From Perilla frutescens (Eukaryota; Streptophyta; Magnoliopsida; Lamiales; Lamiaceae), in the NCBI GenBank assembly GCA_026008535.1, contig BRKX01000009.1, positions 37,399,001 to 37,463,000 of the forward strand: a stretch of DNA of 64,000 nt, given 5' to 3'. Below the pieces are notes generated by a model. It saw only the letters and a list, made by a program, of their open reading frames with translations, had not been told where the DNA came from and ran no database searches. Made by a program: the position numbers and the translations under genes. Every line of letters begins with the position of its first letter. Positions within the stretch are counted from its first letter, which is position 1. Positions 56,095 through 64,000 of the stretch are shown here, in pieces.

Positions 56095-56646
56095 TATGAG
56101 AATATGCATGTGTGTTTGGCTAAACTAATTTGATAGTGATTCCTGCACTACTCATGCATTTGCATCCCTATTTTTGAACAATGTTATGAACAGTTCATGT
56201 AAGTTATAATGCATATAACTACCTAACATTTAAAAGCAATGAAAATAATCCTAATGGTCGATGTATAATGAAAATTGGTCCATTAAAACACTTTTTCCCA
56301 TAATAAGGAAATTTGAAAATAAATAAATTTTTTTGAATTTTATAAAAATAATGAATTTTAAATTTGTCTGGAATGAGGGCCCCTAGATCTCTCTTAATTA
56401 CTTGTTAAAATTTATATGGGATGAGGTCACCTCTCTCTTTATTACTTGTTTAATTTGTATGGGACGAGGGTCCCTGGATCCCTCTAGAATGTAAATATGA
56501 ATTGTTGGTTTTGGTTGGTAGAAATTGATTAGATGAACAAAGATTAATTAGCATAGAGTCGAGAACATTGGACTAAGATTTTCACATAGGTGCTGCCGAA
56601 ATATTTACTGAATCGCTTACTTATGTAATTTTTTAATTCAATTTCA
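56095..56646. other. CACTA DNA between fold-back LTR and DUF4216 exon
   Basis: AT-rich, probably intron. A GGGATGAGG(G/T) phrase with nearby ATCTCTCTT-type runs recurs three times between 56370 and 56485. The transposase exons expected here in a full CACTA element are absent. Confidence 0.5.
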
Positions 56647-57000
56647 TTGTGGTGGTGTTTATTTTTGTTGGTTTGGTTAATTAAATTTCACACTGTTGAA
56701 CATGGATCACATAGAGCTATAGTGAATAGCGGTGTTTGTGTTAAAGGGATAAATTATAGCACGGACGAGATTGACTATTATGGATGTTTAGTAGAGGTTT
56801 TGGAGTTGGAGTATCTCGGTCTCCCAATCAAGAGAACGGTTTTATTCAAGTGTGATTGGTTTGACACATCACTGGCTGGAACAACTGTTCATCACGATTA
56901 TAAAATGGTTTCCATAAACCATAAGAAACGATATTCTGGAGATGATCCGTTCTGCTGGCGAAACAAGCAGATCAGGTGTTTTATTGAAGCAAAAGAAAAT
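56647..57000 (+). pseudogene. CACTA-encoded DUF4216 protein, first part
   Basis: Residues from about 20 on read HGSHRAIVNSGVCVKG, DEIDYYGCLVEVLELEYLGL, TVLFKCDWFD, YKMVSINHKKRYSGDDPFCW. The YYG.L.E...LEY, LFKCDWFD and DPF motifs in this order are the DUF4216 domain, which accompanies the TNP2 transposase in plant CACTA elements; its role is not known. The frame is cut after IEAKEN by the solo LTR at 57001 and resumes in the same phase at 57964. The start is uncertain; the first dozen hydrophobic residues are probably intron. Confidence 0.82.
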
Positions 57001-57958
57001 TGAAGTTACATAAACTGTGCGGTCATGTTCATCACCATGTACTTGAACATTGTTGTCAACATGTAAGGTCAGAATGTAAAAACTTTAAGCAAATAAAGAA
57101 CACGAGGTTGGTAACCCTGTTCGATCAACTGATCTACGTCAGGGGGACTTATCAAGTCCGTGAGAAACAGTTTACTACTCCGTTGAATGGTTACAAAGGT
57201 TATTACACGAAGACTCCCATCACTCGACCCCTTTCCTACCCGATTCAACCTCTTTCACTAAACTGAATTGTGAGCTCCCCTCACAACCTAGAATCCCTCT
57301 AGTTCCCACATGAAATCTCTCCCGAGACTCCTTTAAGTGTGTATGAAGGTGAGTTTCAAACACAGACTAGAAATACAATGATCTAACCGATCAAACCTAG
57401 TCTACCCGAATACTATATGCTTCGAATGTGAAGTCCTTTGGACTCTCTACCCTTTGTGTATTCATAAAACTCGTGTCACCTAAACTAGTCTGAATCCCAG
57501 GCTATTTATAAACAACAGCTATAGCCTCAACAAGGTAATCAGAAGTCCTATTTAGACTAGGATTTAACAAGGAAATAATTTCTTAAATAAATCGGACTTT
57601 CCTAGTTTAGATGTCTTCCTTGAATAGAACTCCTTCTTTCCTTCTTGATCTTCATTACGAACAAGGCAGCTTCTATTCTGAAACGTCCATCTTGAATTTA
57701 CAGCACCAGCTCTTTGATTCCAGCATGATATGTCTCTTGTAAACTCTCTGGACAACCATGTACATGATCATGTCTCTGAACATGACTAAGTACATGTCTT
57801 GATCTTCAATCAGATTGGCAGCGGAATGTTCACAAAAATGTCCAGAACATGTTATTCGAACATGAATAACCAAAACCTTTTGTGTTTTTTTGAAATTGCC
57901 ATAACATCTTAAACAGATAATGACAATCCCGAACACCTAAGTGCAGATGGCACTAACA
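57001..57958 (-). mobile_element. Copia B-family solo LTR inside the CACTA gene (958 bp)
   Basis: Bounded by TGAAGTTACATAAACTG and GGCACTAACA and matching the LTR at the window start. The flanking five bases are AAAAT and CAAAT (one mismatch). With the LTR and one copy removed the DUF4216 reading frame continues without a shift, which supports these borders. No internal copia DNA remains, so the two LTRs of a former insertion recombined. Confidence 0.85.
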
Positions 57959-57963
57959 CAAAT

Positions 57964-58050
57964 GATGACGATGATGATGAAGACATTAACGCCTCAGATG
58001 ATAACAATATTAGTGATGATGATAATTATGATAGTGATTGTGATTATTAG
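57964..58050 (+). pseudogene. DUF4216 protein, acidic tail
   Basis: Same frame as the part before the solo LTR: a run of Asp with Glu, Asn and Ser (DDDDDEDINASDDNNISDDD) ending CDY and a TAG stop at 58048-58050. Acidic tails of this kind commonly close the DUF4216-bearing proteins. Confidence 0.75.
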
Positions 58051-58140
58051 TGTGAGGTTCATTTGCATAATAAGCAATAACATAATTGATTTCATTGTGT
58101 TGTATTTGTTTATTAAGCATACTTTGTTTTAATTTTTCAG

Positions 58141-58280
58141 ATGTCAGCTAGAGGTGTTGCTTGTGCTTCACAAGGCTCCAGCAGAGCCTCTGCAGTATCT
58201 CCGTCGTCATTTCCCGAACTTAGTGGTAGAGTTGGAGGGTTAGATCTGGAGGGTTCTTCTATAGGACATGTTGTTGATCC
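58141..58280 (+). pseudogene. Further CACTA exon, first part
   Basis: AATTTTTCAG at 58131-58140 is a good splice acceptor. The frame beginning MSARGVACASQGSSRASAVS continues to GLDLEGSSIGHVVDP, where the hAT-like element begins. After that element the frame resumes in phase at 59251 with TGRRAIRVEDGRL. This resembles the second protein of CACTA elements (ending in a short basic patch) but the rest is missing, so the identity is tentative. Confidence 0.5.
58273..58280. repeat. hAT-like target-site duplication GTTGATCC (left)
   Basis: Identical to 59243-59250; codes Val-Asp-Pro in the CACTA exon. Confidence 0.8.
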
Positions 58281-59242
58281 AGTGCCAGATGGAAAAGGAG
58301 TCTTGGGGGGCACCTGCCCCCCCCAACCCCCCTCCCAAATTATTTTTATTAGGGTTATTTAGTTAAATTCTATTTTTACCCCCTAATTTTATTTTATTTT
58401 TTAATTTAAGGTAATTCTGTTAGGCTTGATATATTTTGAAGAAATATAGGATATTAGTTTATATATAATTGAGCTTGAGTAATTGGGCCTCACTCAAATA
58501 TATAAATAAATATTGGAACAAAATTAAATACACACAAATCAAAACAAATTAAACAAATTCTCTCAAATATCTCTCCAATCAAAACAAATTAAACAAAGTA
58601 GGGTTAAAATAGCAATTCGACTTTTATGAATTATATTACATATTTATTAAATTGATATCAATTTCAATTTAATAATGAATCATGATTGAATTGCATTATT
58701 TATTTATTTTAGTTTTTTATTTGAACTTATTGATCTATGTTATTCACATAATTTATTTTATAAATTATATATTGTGAAGTTTTCATTTTATTAATTCACA
58801 GCCTAGATTATAATTTCTACCTCAAATAATTTGTATGAATGAATTATCATTCGAAATTTTATTATTGTTCATAACCAATTAAATTTCAATTAACGAATTA
58901 GTTTATATTAGAAAAGAATTCAATTCAAATTTTAATTATTTATGTTATCATTTTCAGTTATTTATTTTAATAAAAACGATATTCTTTTCTATTTAATTTG
59001 GGGAAGGAAAAGAAAGACGAAAGTGTAAACTGATCCTAAAATGACATTGTTTCACTAGAAAAAATAATGAACAAATGAAAATGGTGTCATTTCACAAATA
59101 CACCTATAGTAAAAAGTAATTAAATGCATAATTATTCACAATCGTCTCATTTTTAATCTTATTTCTTATCGCACGAATAAATAGGAAGTACGAACAGTTG
59201 CCGTTTTGCCCCTCTAAAGAAAATTTTCTGAATCCGCCCATG
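58281..59242. mobile_element. Non-autonomous hAT-like element (962 bp)
   Basis: Flanked by a perfect 8-bp duplication. The left end AGTGCCAGATGGAAAAGG followed by GGGGGGCACCTGCCCC and the inverted right end CATGGGCGGATTCAGAAAA followed by AGAGGGGCAAAAC are imperfect counterparts of a common plant terminus (a GGCGGAnnCAG motif, then a G-run and GGGGCA). Interior is AT-rich without a frame. Removing it and one duplication restores the CACTA reading frame. Confidence 0.78.
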
Positions 59243-59250
59243 GTTGATCC
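59243..59250. repeat. hAT-like target-site duplication GTTGATCC (right)
   Basis: Identical to 58273-58280. Confidence 0.8.
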
Positions 59251-59334
59251 TACTGGCCGACGGGCGATACGTGTAGAGGATGGCCGTTTGTCTTTATTTT
59301 TTATAATTTTTGTAGTTTTTGATATTTTTATATA
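59251..59334 (+). pseudogene. Further CACTA exon, second part
   Basis: Continues the frame from 58280 (TGRRAIRVEDGRLSLFF) to a stop near 59334. The last dozen hydrophobic residues look like untranslated T-rich DNA, so the true exon end may be earlier. Confidence 0.45.
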
Positions 59335-59379
59335 ACTTTTGTAACAATTTATTTGTGTTTTGCATTTAAAGTGTGATGA

Positions 59380-59466
59380 TGCCGGCTCATGAGATCATTC
59401 TAACGACGGAAATCTGAAGTTTAACGACAGAAGACTCCGTCCCTATATCGCGATTTTTTTATAGTG
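59380..59466. repeat. CACTA right terminus with subterminal repeats
   Basis: AACGACGGAAATCTG and AACGACAGAAGACTCCGTC precede the inverted end TTTTTTTATAGTG, mirroring the left terminus at 30034. A TAT duplication follows. Confidence 0.8.
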
Positions 59467-59470
59467 TATA

Positions 59471-59710
59471 CTCTTTTCATTTCTAAATAAATGTACTGCT
59501 AACATTTTTATGTTGTTTAAAAAAAGTGTCATTTTACAAATTCGAGAAAGAAAATTCATATTTTTCTCACATCTGTCTTCATTTAATGCATCAAATATCT
59601 ATATTTTAACTCATTTAATGTATTTACACAAGGGTGTATTATGTAATTTAACTAATTCATTAATTTATATATATTAATCCAAAATGATATTTAAATAGAA
59701 ATGGAAGGAA
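59471..59710. mobile_element. Stowaway-like MITE (240 bp)
   Basis: Imperfect terminal inverted repeats CTCTTTTCATTTCTA and, inverted, TTCCTTCCATTTCTA (the CTCCCTCCGTTTC family) with TA on both sides. It has no coding. Its left TA overlaps the last base of the CACTA duplication. Confidence 0.7.
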
Positions 59711-60296
59711 TAATAAATTAAAAAAAAGTTTAACACAAAAAATATCATAAAGAATAGCATGGGGATCTTGTTCTGGACTCTTTGTGGCCAACCATCAGGG
59801 AGCAAAAATTGTGGACAATTCATGCATCATTCAAATTTAAAATTAATAATTAAAAAATTAAAATAAATTCCACATATAGCCAAAAAAAAGTTTCAAATTT
59901 TAAAAAACTTGATATTTTAGCTTATGTTGATTTTTTTATTTTCCCTTTCGAATTCTGACGGCTAAGTCAACTTTCAATCACCTGTTAATTTAATGGATGA
60001 TAGAAATATGAAGATAATGAAATGTTGAGGTAAAAATTACAATTAAATATAGGTTAGGGTATATTGTGATAAATTATAAATGTTGGGATATTAAGTATAA
60101 TTAATTCTTTTATTTAATTATAGATTGTAGTATTTTCGTTAAAAAGACAACTTTTTTTAGCCACTTAATTAAACTTTCAAAAAATTTATTTTTGTCACTA
60201 AATTTTAAAATTAATTATTTTAATCACTTTTGGACCAAAATGTCTTTAGCTACGAAATAAAAACTAAAACAAAAATAAAAAAAAATGAGAAAAACT
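59711..60296. other. AT-rich DNA, no gene
   Basis: No terminal repeats or frames recognised. Confidence 0.5.
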
Positions 60297-60298
60297 TA

Positions 60299-60591
60299 CT
60301 CCCTCCTATTCTAAATATAAGACGTTTAGAGTTACTGCACATATTTTAATAAATAATGTTTTTTACCTAATTTAACCTTTACATTTAATAGCAATTCTAG
60401 GTATTTAAAGAATTAAAGAATAATGAACGATTAGTCTCAAAAGTTGGTAGATTCATAAACCAAATTAATTGAATTTACATTAATTTATGTGTTCATTAAT
60501 GGGGGTAAAATTGACATGATTTTCCAGAAAGACCTATATTTTACAAATAGTTAAAAGAACCAAAAAAATTTATATTTTGAATAAGAGCGAG
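60299..60591. mobile_element. Stowaway-like MITE (293 bp)
   Basis: Ends CTCCCTCCTATTCTAAATAT and, inverted, CTCGCTCTTATTCAAAATAT, flanked by TA (60297-60298 and 60592-60593). Size, ends and TA duplication fit Tc1/mariner-type Stowaway elements. Confidence 0.82.
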
Positions 60592-60593
60592 TA

Positions 60594-60976
60594 TTATTTT
60601 CTTTCTCTCGTCCTCTCCCTTCCTCTGCAACGCCAGCGTCGGTGAGATGCTGCACAATTCCTTATCTTCCCTCATAATCTTTTTAGAGTTGAAGTGAATT
60701 AAAGTAATATTTAACGTGTTGAATTTCATTTTTATATGTTTGAACTCCATATTACTTAATCGTGAAATATGATGTGCTTTGTATTCATTTTGGTTAAACA
60801 TTTTTAATTGGTTAAAAGCATTTATAAGGTTAATCTACATGGTGTTGACGACGGGGAACTATATTTTCAAAATCGAATTTACTTCTCTTTTTTAAAACCC
60901 ATTTATTCTTGCATCTATTTTCTTCATTTTTTTTAAATGAAATCTCTTTCTGATAGCAAATAATTTTGAACAAGGA
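60594..60976. other. AT-rich DNA, no gene
   Basis: An 86-residue minus-strand frame (60541-60801) overlaps the MITE edge and has no recognisable motif. Nothing else seen. Confidence 0.5.
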
Positions 60977-60985
60977 ATAAAATTA
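60977..60985. repeat. Mutator-like target-site duplication ATAAAATTA (left)
   Basis: Nine bases identical to 61810-61818. Confidence 0.85.
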
Positions 60986-61809
60986 GAGATATGGTCCAAT
61001 TTGACCTAAATTATTTTTCTGATGAGTATTCTGACCCTTAAATTAAATTTGGTTCCGATTAGCATCTTGAACATTCGAACTCAGCTCAATTAACCCCTAA
61101 AAAGTTTTGTTTTGATTGTTTCTAAATAAATTAAAGAAAAAGGAAAAGAAAATTTCATAACTATTACCTCCCACCCCCTCCATATGAAGAAAATTATAAA
61201 TTAACGAATTAATTGAAATCACATTATAATCAAATTAATTCGATCCCTATAAATACAATTTGAAAAATATTCTATTTTTTTACACGTGTGTGTTTAAGCA
61301 TTCTATATAATTATATTTTATGGATTCGGGGAAGGAAAATCTTTACATTCTATTAAATACATTATATTAGATAAATTATATATAATGAACTTATAACATT
61401 GATTATATATAGAGTATTAACGTCTAAATTGATCAATTTAATATAGATCATAATTATATATAAAAAATTATAATTATGGTCAATTCTATGTTGTTATTTT
61501 CAATTGTAATGGTTTGATGTTTTAATATATGATAAATATAATGATGATTTATGTACCACTAAAATTGTTTATAATAAAAATTGTCTTCTTTTTTTATTAT
61601 TGTTGTATATTTTTATTATTTTTTTTATTCATTTAGAAACAAATAGAACAAAATTAATTACATTTGAGGAGTTAATTGGGTAAAATTCAAAAGTTCGAGA
61701 ATCAATCAAACTGAGTTCGATAGTTCAAGGAATTAATCGAGACTAAGTTTAATTTAATGATTAGAATGTTCTTGAGGAAATGGTTTATGGACAAATTAAA
61801 CCTTGACCC
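60986..61809. mobile_element. Non-autonomous Mutator-like element (824 bp)
   Basis: Long imperfect terminal inverted repeats of about 130 bp. The left begins GAGATATGGTCCAATTTGAC and the inverted right begins GGGTCAAGGTTTAATTTGTC; both continue with TTAAATTAAA.TT.GT..CGATTA and CGAACTCAG blocks. A perfect 9-bp duplication flanks it, which is diagnostic of the Mutator superfamily. AT-rich interior with no transposase. Confidence 0.88.
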
Positions 61810-61818
61810 ATAAAATTA
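61810..61818. repeat. Mutator-like target-site duplication ATAAAATTA (right)
   Basis: Identical to 60977-60985. Confidence 0.85.
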
Positions 61819-62465
61819 TAAGTGAGGTGGACGTATCGAGAGGTTTGAGAGTGAGATTCTTGAAAGAGAGAAAAAAAGAAAGAAAAAAAAAAAGAAAGAC
61901 AAGACGTGGGGCGGGGGAGATGAGATACAGTATTTAATTTCAAAATGTATCAGCAAAAATATTTTAAAATAAAGATTGAGGGACATTTTAGCGAGTGTTA
62001 CTAAAATATATTTAATTTAAAATTTTGTAGTTATTTTTTTTTTTTATGAAAGAGTTTATGTGGATGATTTTCCAGTATGGTATTAGGCCTAAAAATTGGA
62101 TGTTACGCAACGGATTGAAATTTGTTGTTACACTATTTCGTGTTTTACTCCATCTTTTTCATTATCAAAATTTTGAATTTAATAGTATATATTATTAAAT
62201 AAAAATTAATTATAACATAAATAATCATAGTTCTTGTGGTATCGCTTAGCCAGGGCTTACACTGCTTGGTTCCCTCACTCTAGCGGTCTCACACACTTGC
62301 TACTCAAGTAGCAGAGACCCAAAGAAGAAGAAAGAAAACAATGCAAGCTATTACAGTGAGTTACAGTAGAGTTTCAGAAGCACGGCTTCAAACTTGAGCT
62401 TCAACTTGTTCTTCGTCTTGAAGAAGCCTCAGAGAAGTAGATCAAGTGGATCTACAAGTCTTCTT
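61819..62465. other. AT-rich flank and possible older LTR fragment
   Basis: A purine run lies near 61865-61900. From about 62225 the base composition changes and phrases such as TATCGCTTAGCCAGGGCTTAC and CTAGCGGTCTCACACACTTG resemble LTR leader DNA of another retrotransposon, but I find no second copy in the window. No gene. Confidence 0.4.
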
Positions 62466-63888
62466 TGTTGGTTTTGTATACTAGAAGACCTGTCTTTTGT
62501 ATACATTATTGATGATGGTTTTATGATGATATAGAATGAATACAATTGTAGTCACTGTTTGCATTTAAATTGTTATATTTACATGCATGTTCACTATACT
62601 TACATTGTAGATGATATGGTGTGGGTAAACACATGATTAGATCGTATCATCGGTTCCTTGTAATGTATTAAAAGGCTCACAGTCTAGATAACACTGAACC
62701 TGCTATCGGTACGCCGTAGAATAATCTGATAGTTAGTTTGTCTTGACTAACTAATTATTCTAATACACGGACGAGCGTATTGAGGAGGATCTACTTAGGA
62801 TTCTATTCTCTATTCTGACCTTAAATGAGAGAATAAGAATCCACAGAGTTCGGGTTCTTAACCCCTATATGTTGGCGGACATATACGTGTAGTGTTTGCA
62901 TCTTTGATTTATCAAAGGGTGAGATTCTTTCATAGGATCAATAATCTCGATATCTTGGGTTGTGACATTTACACTTATGATGGGTCGTGCAATATGTAGG
63001 GGCATCGTGTCCTAGTGCGCTAGGTTGGTGGTGTCCCCTTGACGAAATGCAAATTCATGCTGAAACCCTGCAGGTGGAATTTATTCCGTGCATGAGTAAA
63101 GCTTGTGTGGTACTACTCAAGGAAAAGATATTAATTAATTATAGTTGTCAGAAGCTTACATAATTAATTAATGGGCATTATATCTTAAACATGGGGAATG
63201 GCTGGACTAAAGGAAAAAGCATATTCATAAATATGTATTAAATTGGTAGGTTAGTATTATTTCTTTAGTGGAATAAAAATAATACTTAATTTATTTAATT
63301 ATATCCTAAGTTTATTGGATATTGGATATTAAATAAATTAATGGACCAATTTAATATTCTTCTAGATTCCTGTTGTAGCCCAAAAAGAGACTGAATTGGA
63401 TTGGAGATAGAACAAGAGATAGAGATAGAATTCCAGTCCAACTGGCACACTAATTTCGTCCACCCCTTTATAAATAAGAGGGTGGAGGGCACGAAATTAT
63501 CATCATAATATATCATCCCTCTCGTGTTCTCTTGACCTCCACAGATTCCATACCGATCTAGTAGATTTCAGCCCATCCTGAAACTAGATTCAGTCTGGGA
63601 ATACAACAGAAGATCAAGGAGTGGAATAGCATCAAGGGGCGCCTATTATCATTCATACAACAGCAAGATTAGACCTTTAATCTTGTCCTCAACCCGTCGT
63701 TTAATTTGTAAGTCGTTTTTCGGTATTATATGTTTCCGCTTTAGTAGAATCGAAAACCAGATTTGCATGTTAATTAAACTCGGTTAATTAAAACTTATGT
63801 GCTACATAAAATTATGATCTACATGAAATTAGGATTAATGAACATCCAATTAGATCTTGCGGTTGTTCAATTCGAAAAAACCCCAACA
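62466..63888 (+). mobile_element. Family D copia-type element, complete 5' LTR (1423 bp)
   Basis: Begins TGTTGGTTTTGTATACT and ends AAACCCCAACA, giving perfect 6-bp inverted ends (TGTTGG/CCAACA), and is followed two bases later by the initiator-Met PBS. The element extends past the window, so its genes and partner LTR are unseen and the superfamily call rests on LTR size and PBS. Related LTR pieces are at 23786-24150 and 24389-24870. Confidence 0.85.
63467..63478 (+). promoter_or_regulatory. TATA box of the family D LTR
   Basis: TTTATAAATAAG after a C-rich stretch (CCACCCC), about 410 bp before the LTR end. It is placed as expected for an LTR promoter driving the downstream element. Confidence 0.65.
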
Positions 63889-63890
63889 AC

Positions 63891-63905
63891 TGGTATCAGA
63901 GCGGG
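63891..63905 (+). other. Family D primer-binding site (initiator Met tRNA)
   Basis: TGGTATCAGAGCGGG two bases after the LTR end, complementary to the 3' end of initiator methionine tRNA. Confidence 0.92.
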
Positions 63906-64000
63906 TTTTGGCACTGTTCTAGATTTAATCCTGGGATTAATTCAAAAAATATGATTAAATTTGATGAAATATTTAAGTTTCTTAAATTTTCAGATTTATA
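63906..64000 (+). other. Family D leader, cut by the window end
   Basis: Untranslated leader after the PBS; matched in inverted form at about 24290-24373. No start codon with an open frame before the window ends. Confidence 0.6.

Larger units (their letters stand above)
30034..59466 (+). mobile_element. CACTA (En/Spm) transposon inflated to 29.4 kb by nested insertions
   Basis: The left end is CACTACAAAAAAATAG and the right end, inverted, is CACTATAAAAAAATCG. Both are followed inward by repeats of the ACGACGGA family, and a TAT duplication flanks them. Subtracting the SIRE-like copia, the fold-back LTR, the copia B solo LTR and the hAT-like insert leaves about 2.9 kb of CACTA DNA: subterminal repeats, a 5' exon-like segment, and exons of a DUF4216 protein. 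The transposase (TNP2) gene is missing, so it could move only with outside help. Confidence 0.88.

Noticed and set aside
56647..57266. Host gene of unknown function ending at 57266
   Set aside because: The first part is a CACTA DUF4216 domain and the part after 57000 is translated solo LTR.
57941..58132. Met/Ile-rich 63-residue frame
   Set aside because: An out-of-frame reading of the acidic tail of the DUF4216 protein.

Overview
The window is repeat-dense, AT-rich plant nuclear DNA. Ty1-copia and Ty3-gypsy chromovirus retrotransposons, CACTA, hAT, Mutator and Stowaway elements and a broken plant cation/proton-exchanger (CHX-like) gene point to a flowering plant, probably a eudicot; I cannot name the genus. 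No intact host gene is visible. Almost everything is transposable-element DNA in nested layers, and target-site duplications (TSDs) read from the sequence let me peel off most layers.

Left block (1-17.5 kb): a degraded minus-strand copia element (copia B, its 3' LTR cut by the window start) was hit by a second minus-strand copia element (copia A, 2184-17192, TSD TTACG). Copia A was in turn split in its polymerase gene by a complete 12.8-kb minus-strand Tekay/Del-type gypsy element (3335-16109, TSD TTTTA) with 3.4-kb LTRs, initiator-Met primer-binding site and chromodomain remnant.

Middle block (17.5-30 kb): AT-rich degenerate DNA with a 210-bp tandem duplication, then two Ale/Retrofit-like copia gag copies facing each other as an inverted repeat (about 21.5-22.9 kb), a CHX-like fragment, scrambled pieces of another LTR family (family D), a plus-strand copia pol pseudogene (24.9-26.8 kb), an orphan CACTA terminus with CCAGCG repeats (ending 27291), and a second CHX-like pseudogene interrupted by a 728-bp hAT element with a perfect 8-bp TSD (28421-29148).

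Right block (30-59.5 kb): one CACTA (En/Spm) transposon runs from 30034 to 59466 with matching ends and TSD TAT. Only about 2.9 kb is its own DNA: subterminal repeats, a 5' exon-like segment and the exons of a DUF4216 accessory protein; the transposase is missing. It is inflated by an 18.7-kb SIRE/Maximus-like copia element (31210-49904, TSD TAAAC), a 5.9-kb fold-back of Tekay-like LTRs (50212-56089, TSD ATATA), a copia B solo LTR (57001-57958) and a 962-bp hAT-like element (58281-59242). The SIRE-like element's envelope-like gene is itself split by a non-autonomous gypsy LARD (from 33924), and the junction of LARD LTR and env-like DNA has been amplified into four tandem chimeric units of about 1.37 kb (38.5-43.9 kb). 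This array is the most unusual structure in the window.

Right edge (59.5-64 kb): AT-rich DNA with two Stowaway MITEs, an 824-bp Mutator-like element with a 9-bp TSD, and the complete 5' LTR plus primer-binding site of a plus-strand copia element (family D) that continues past the window.
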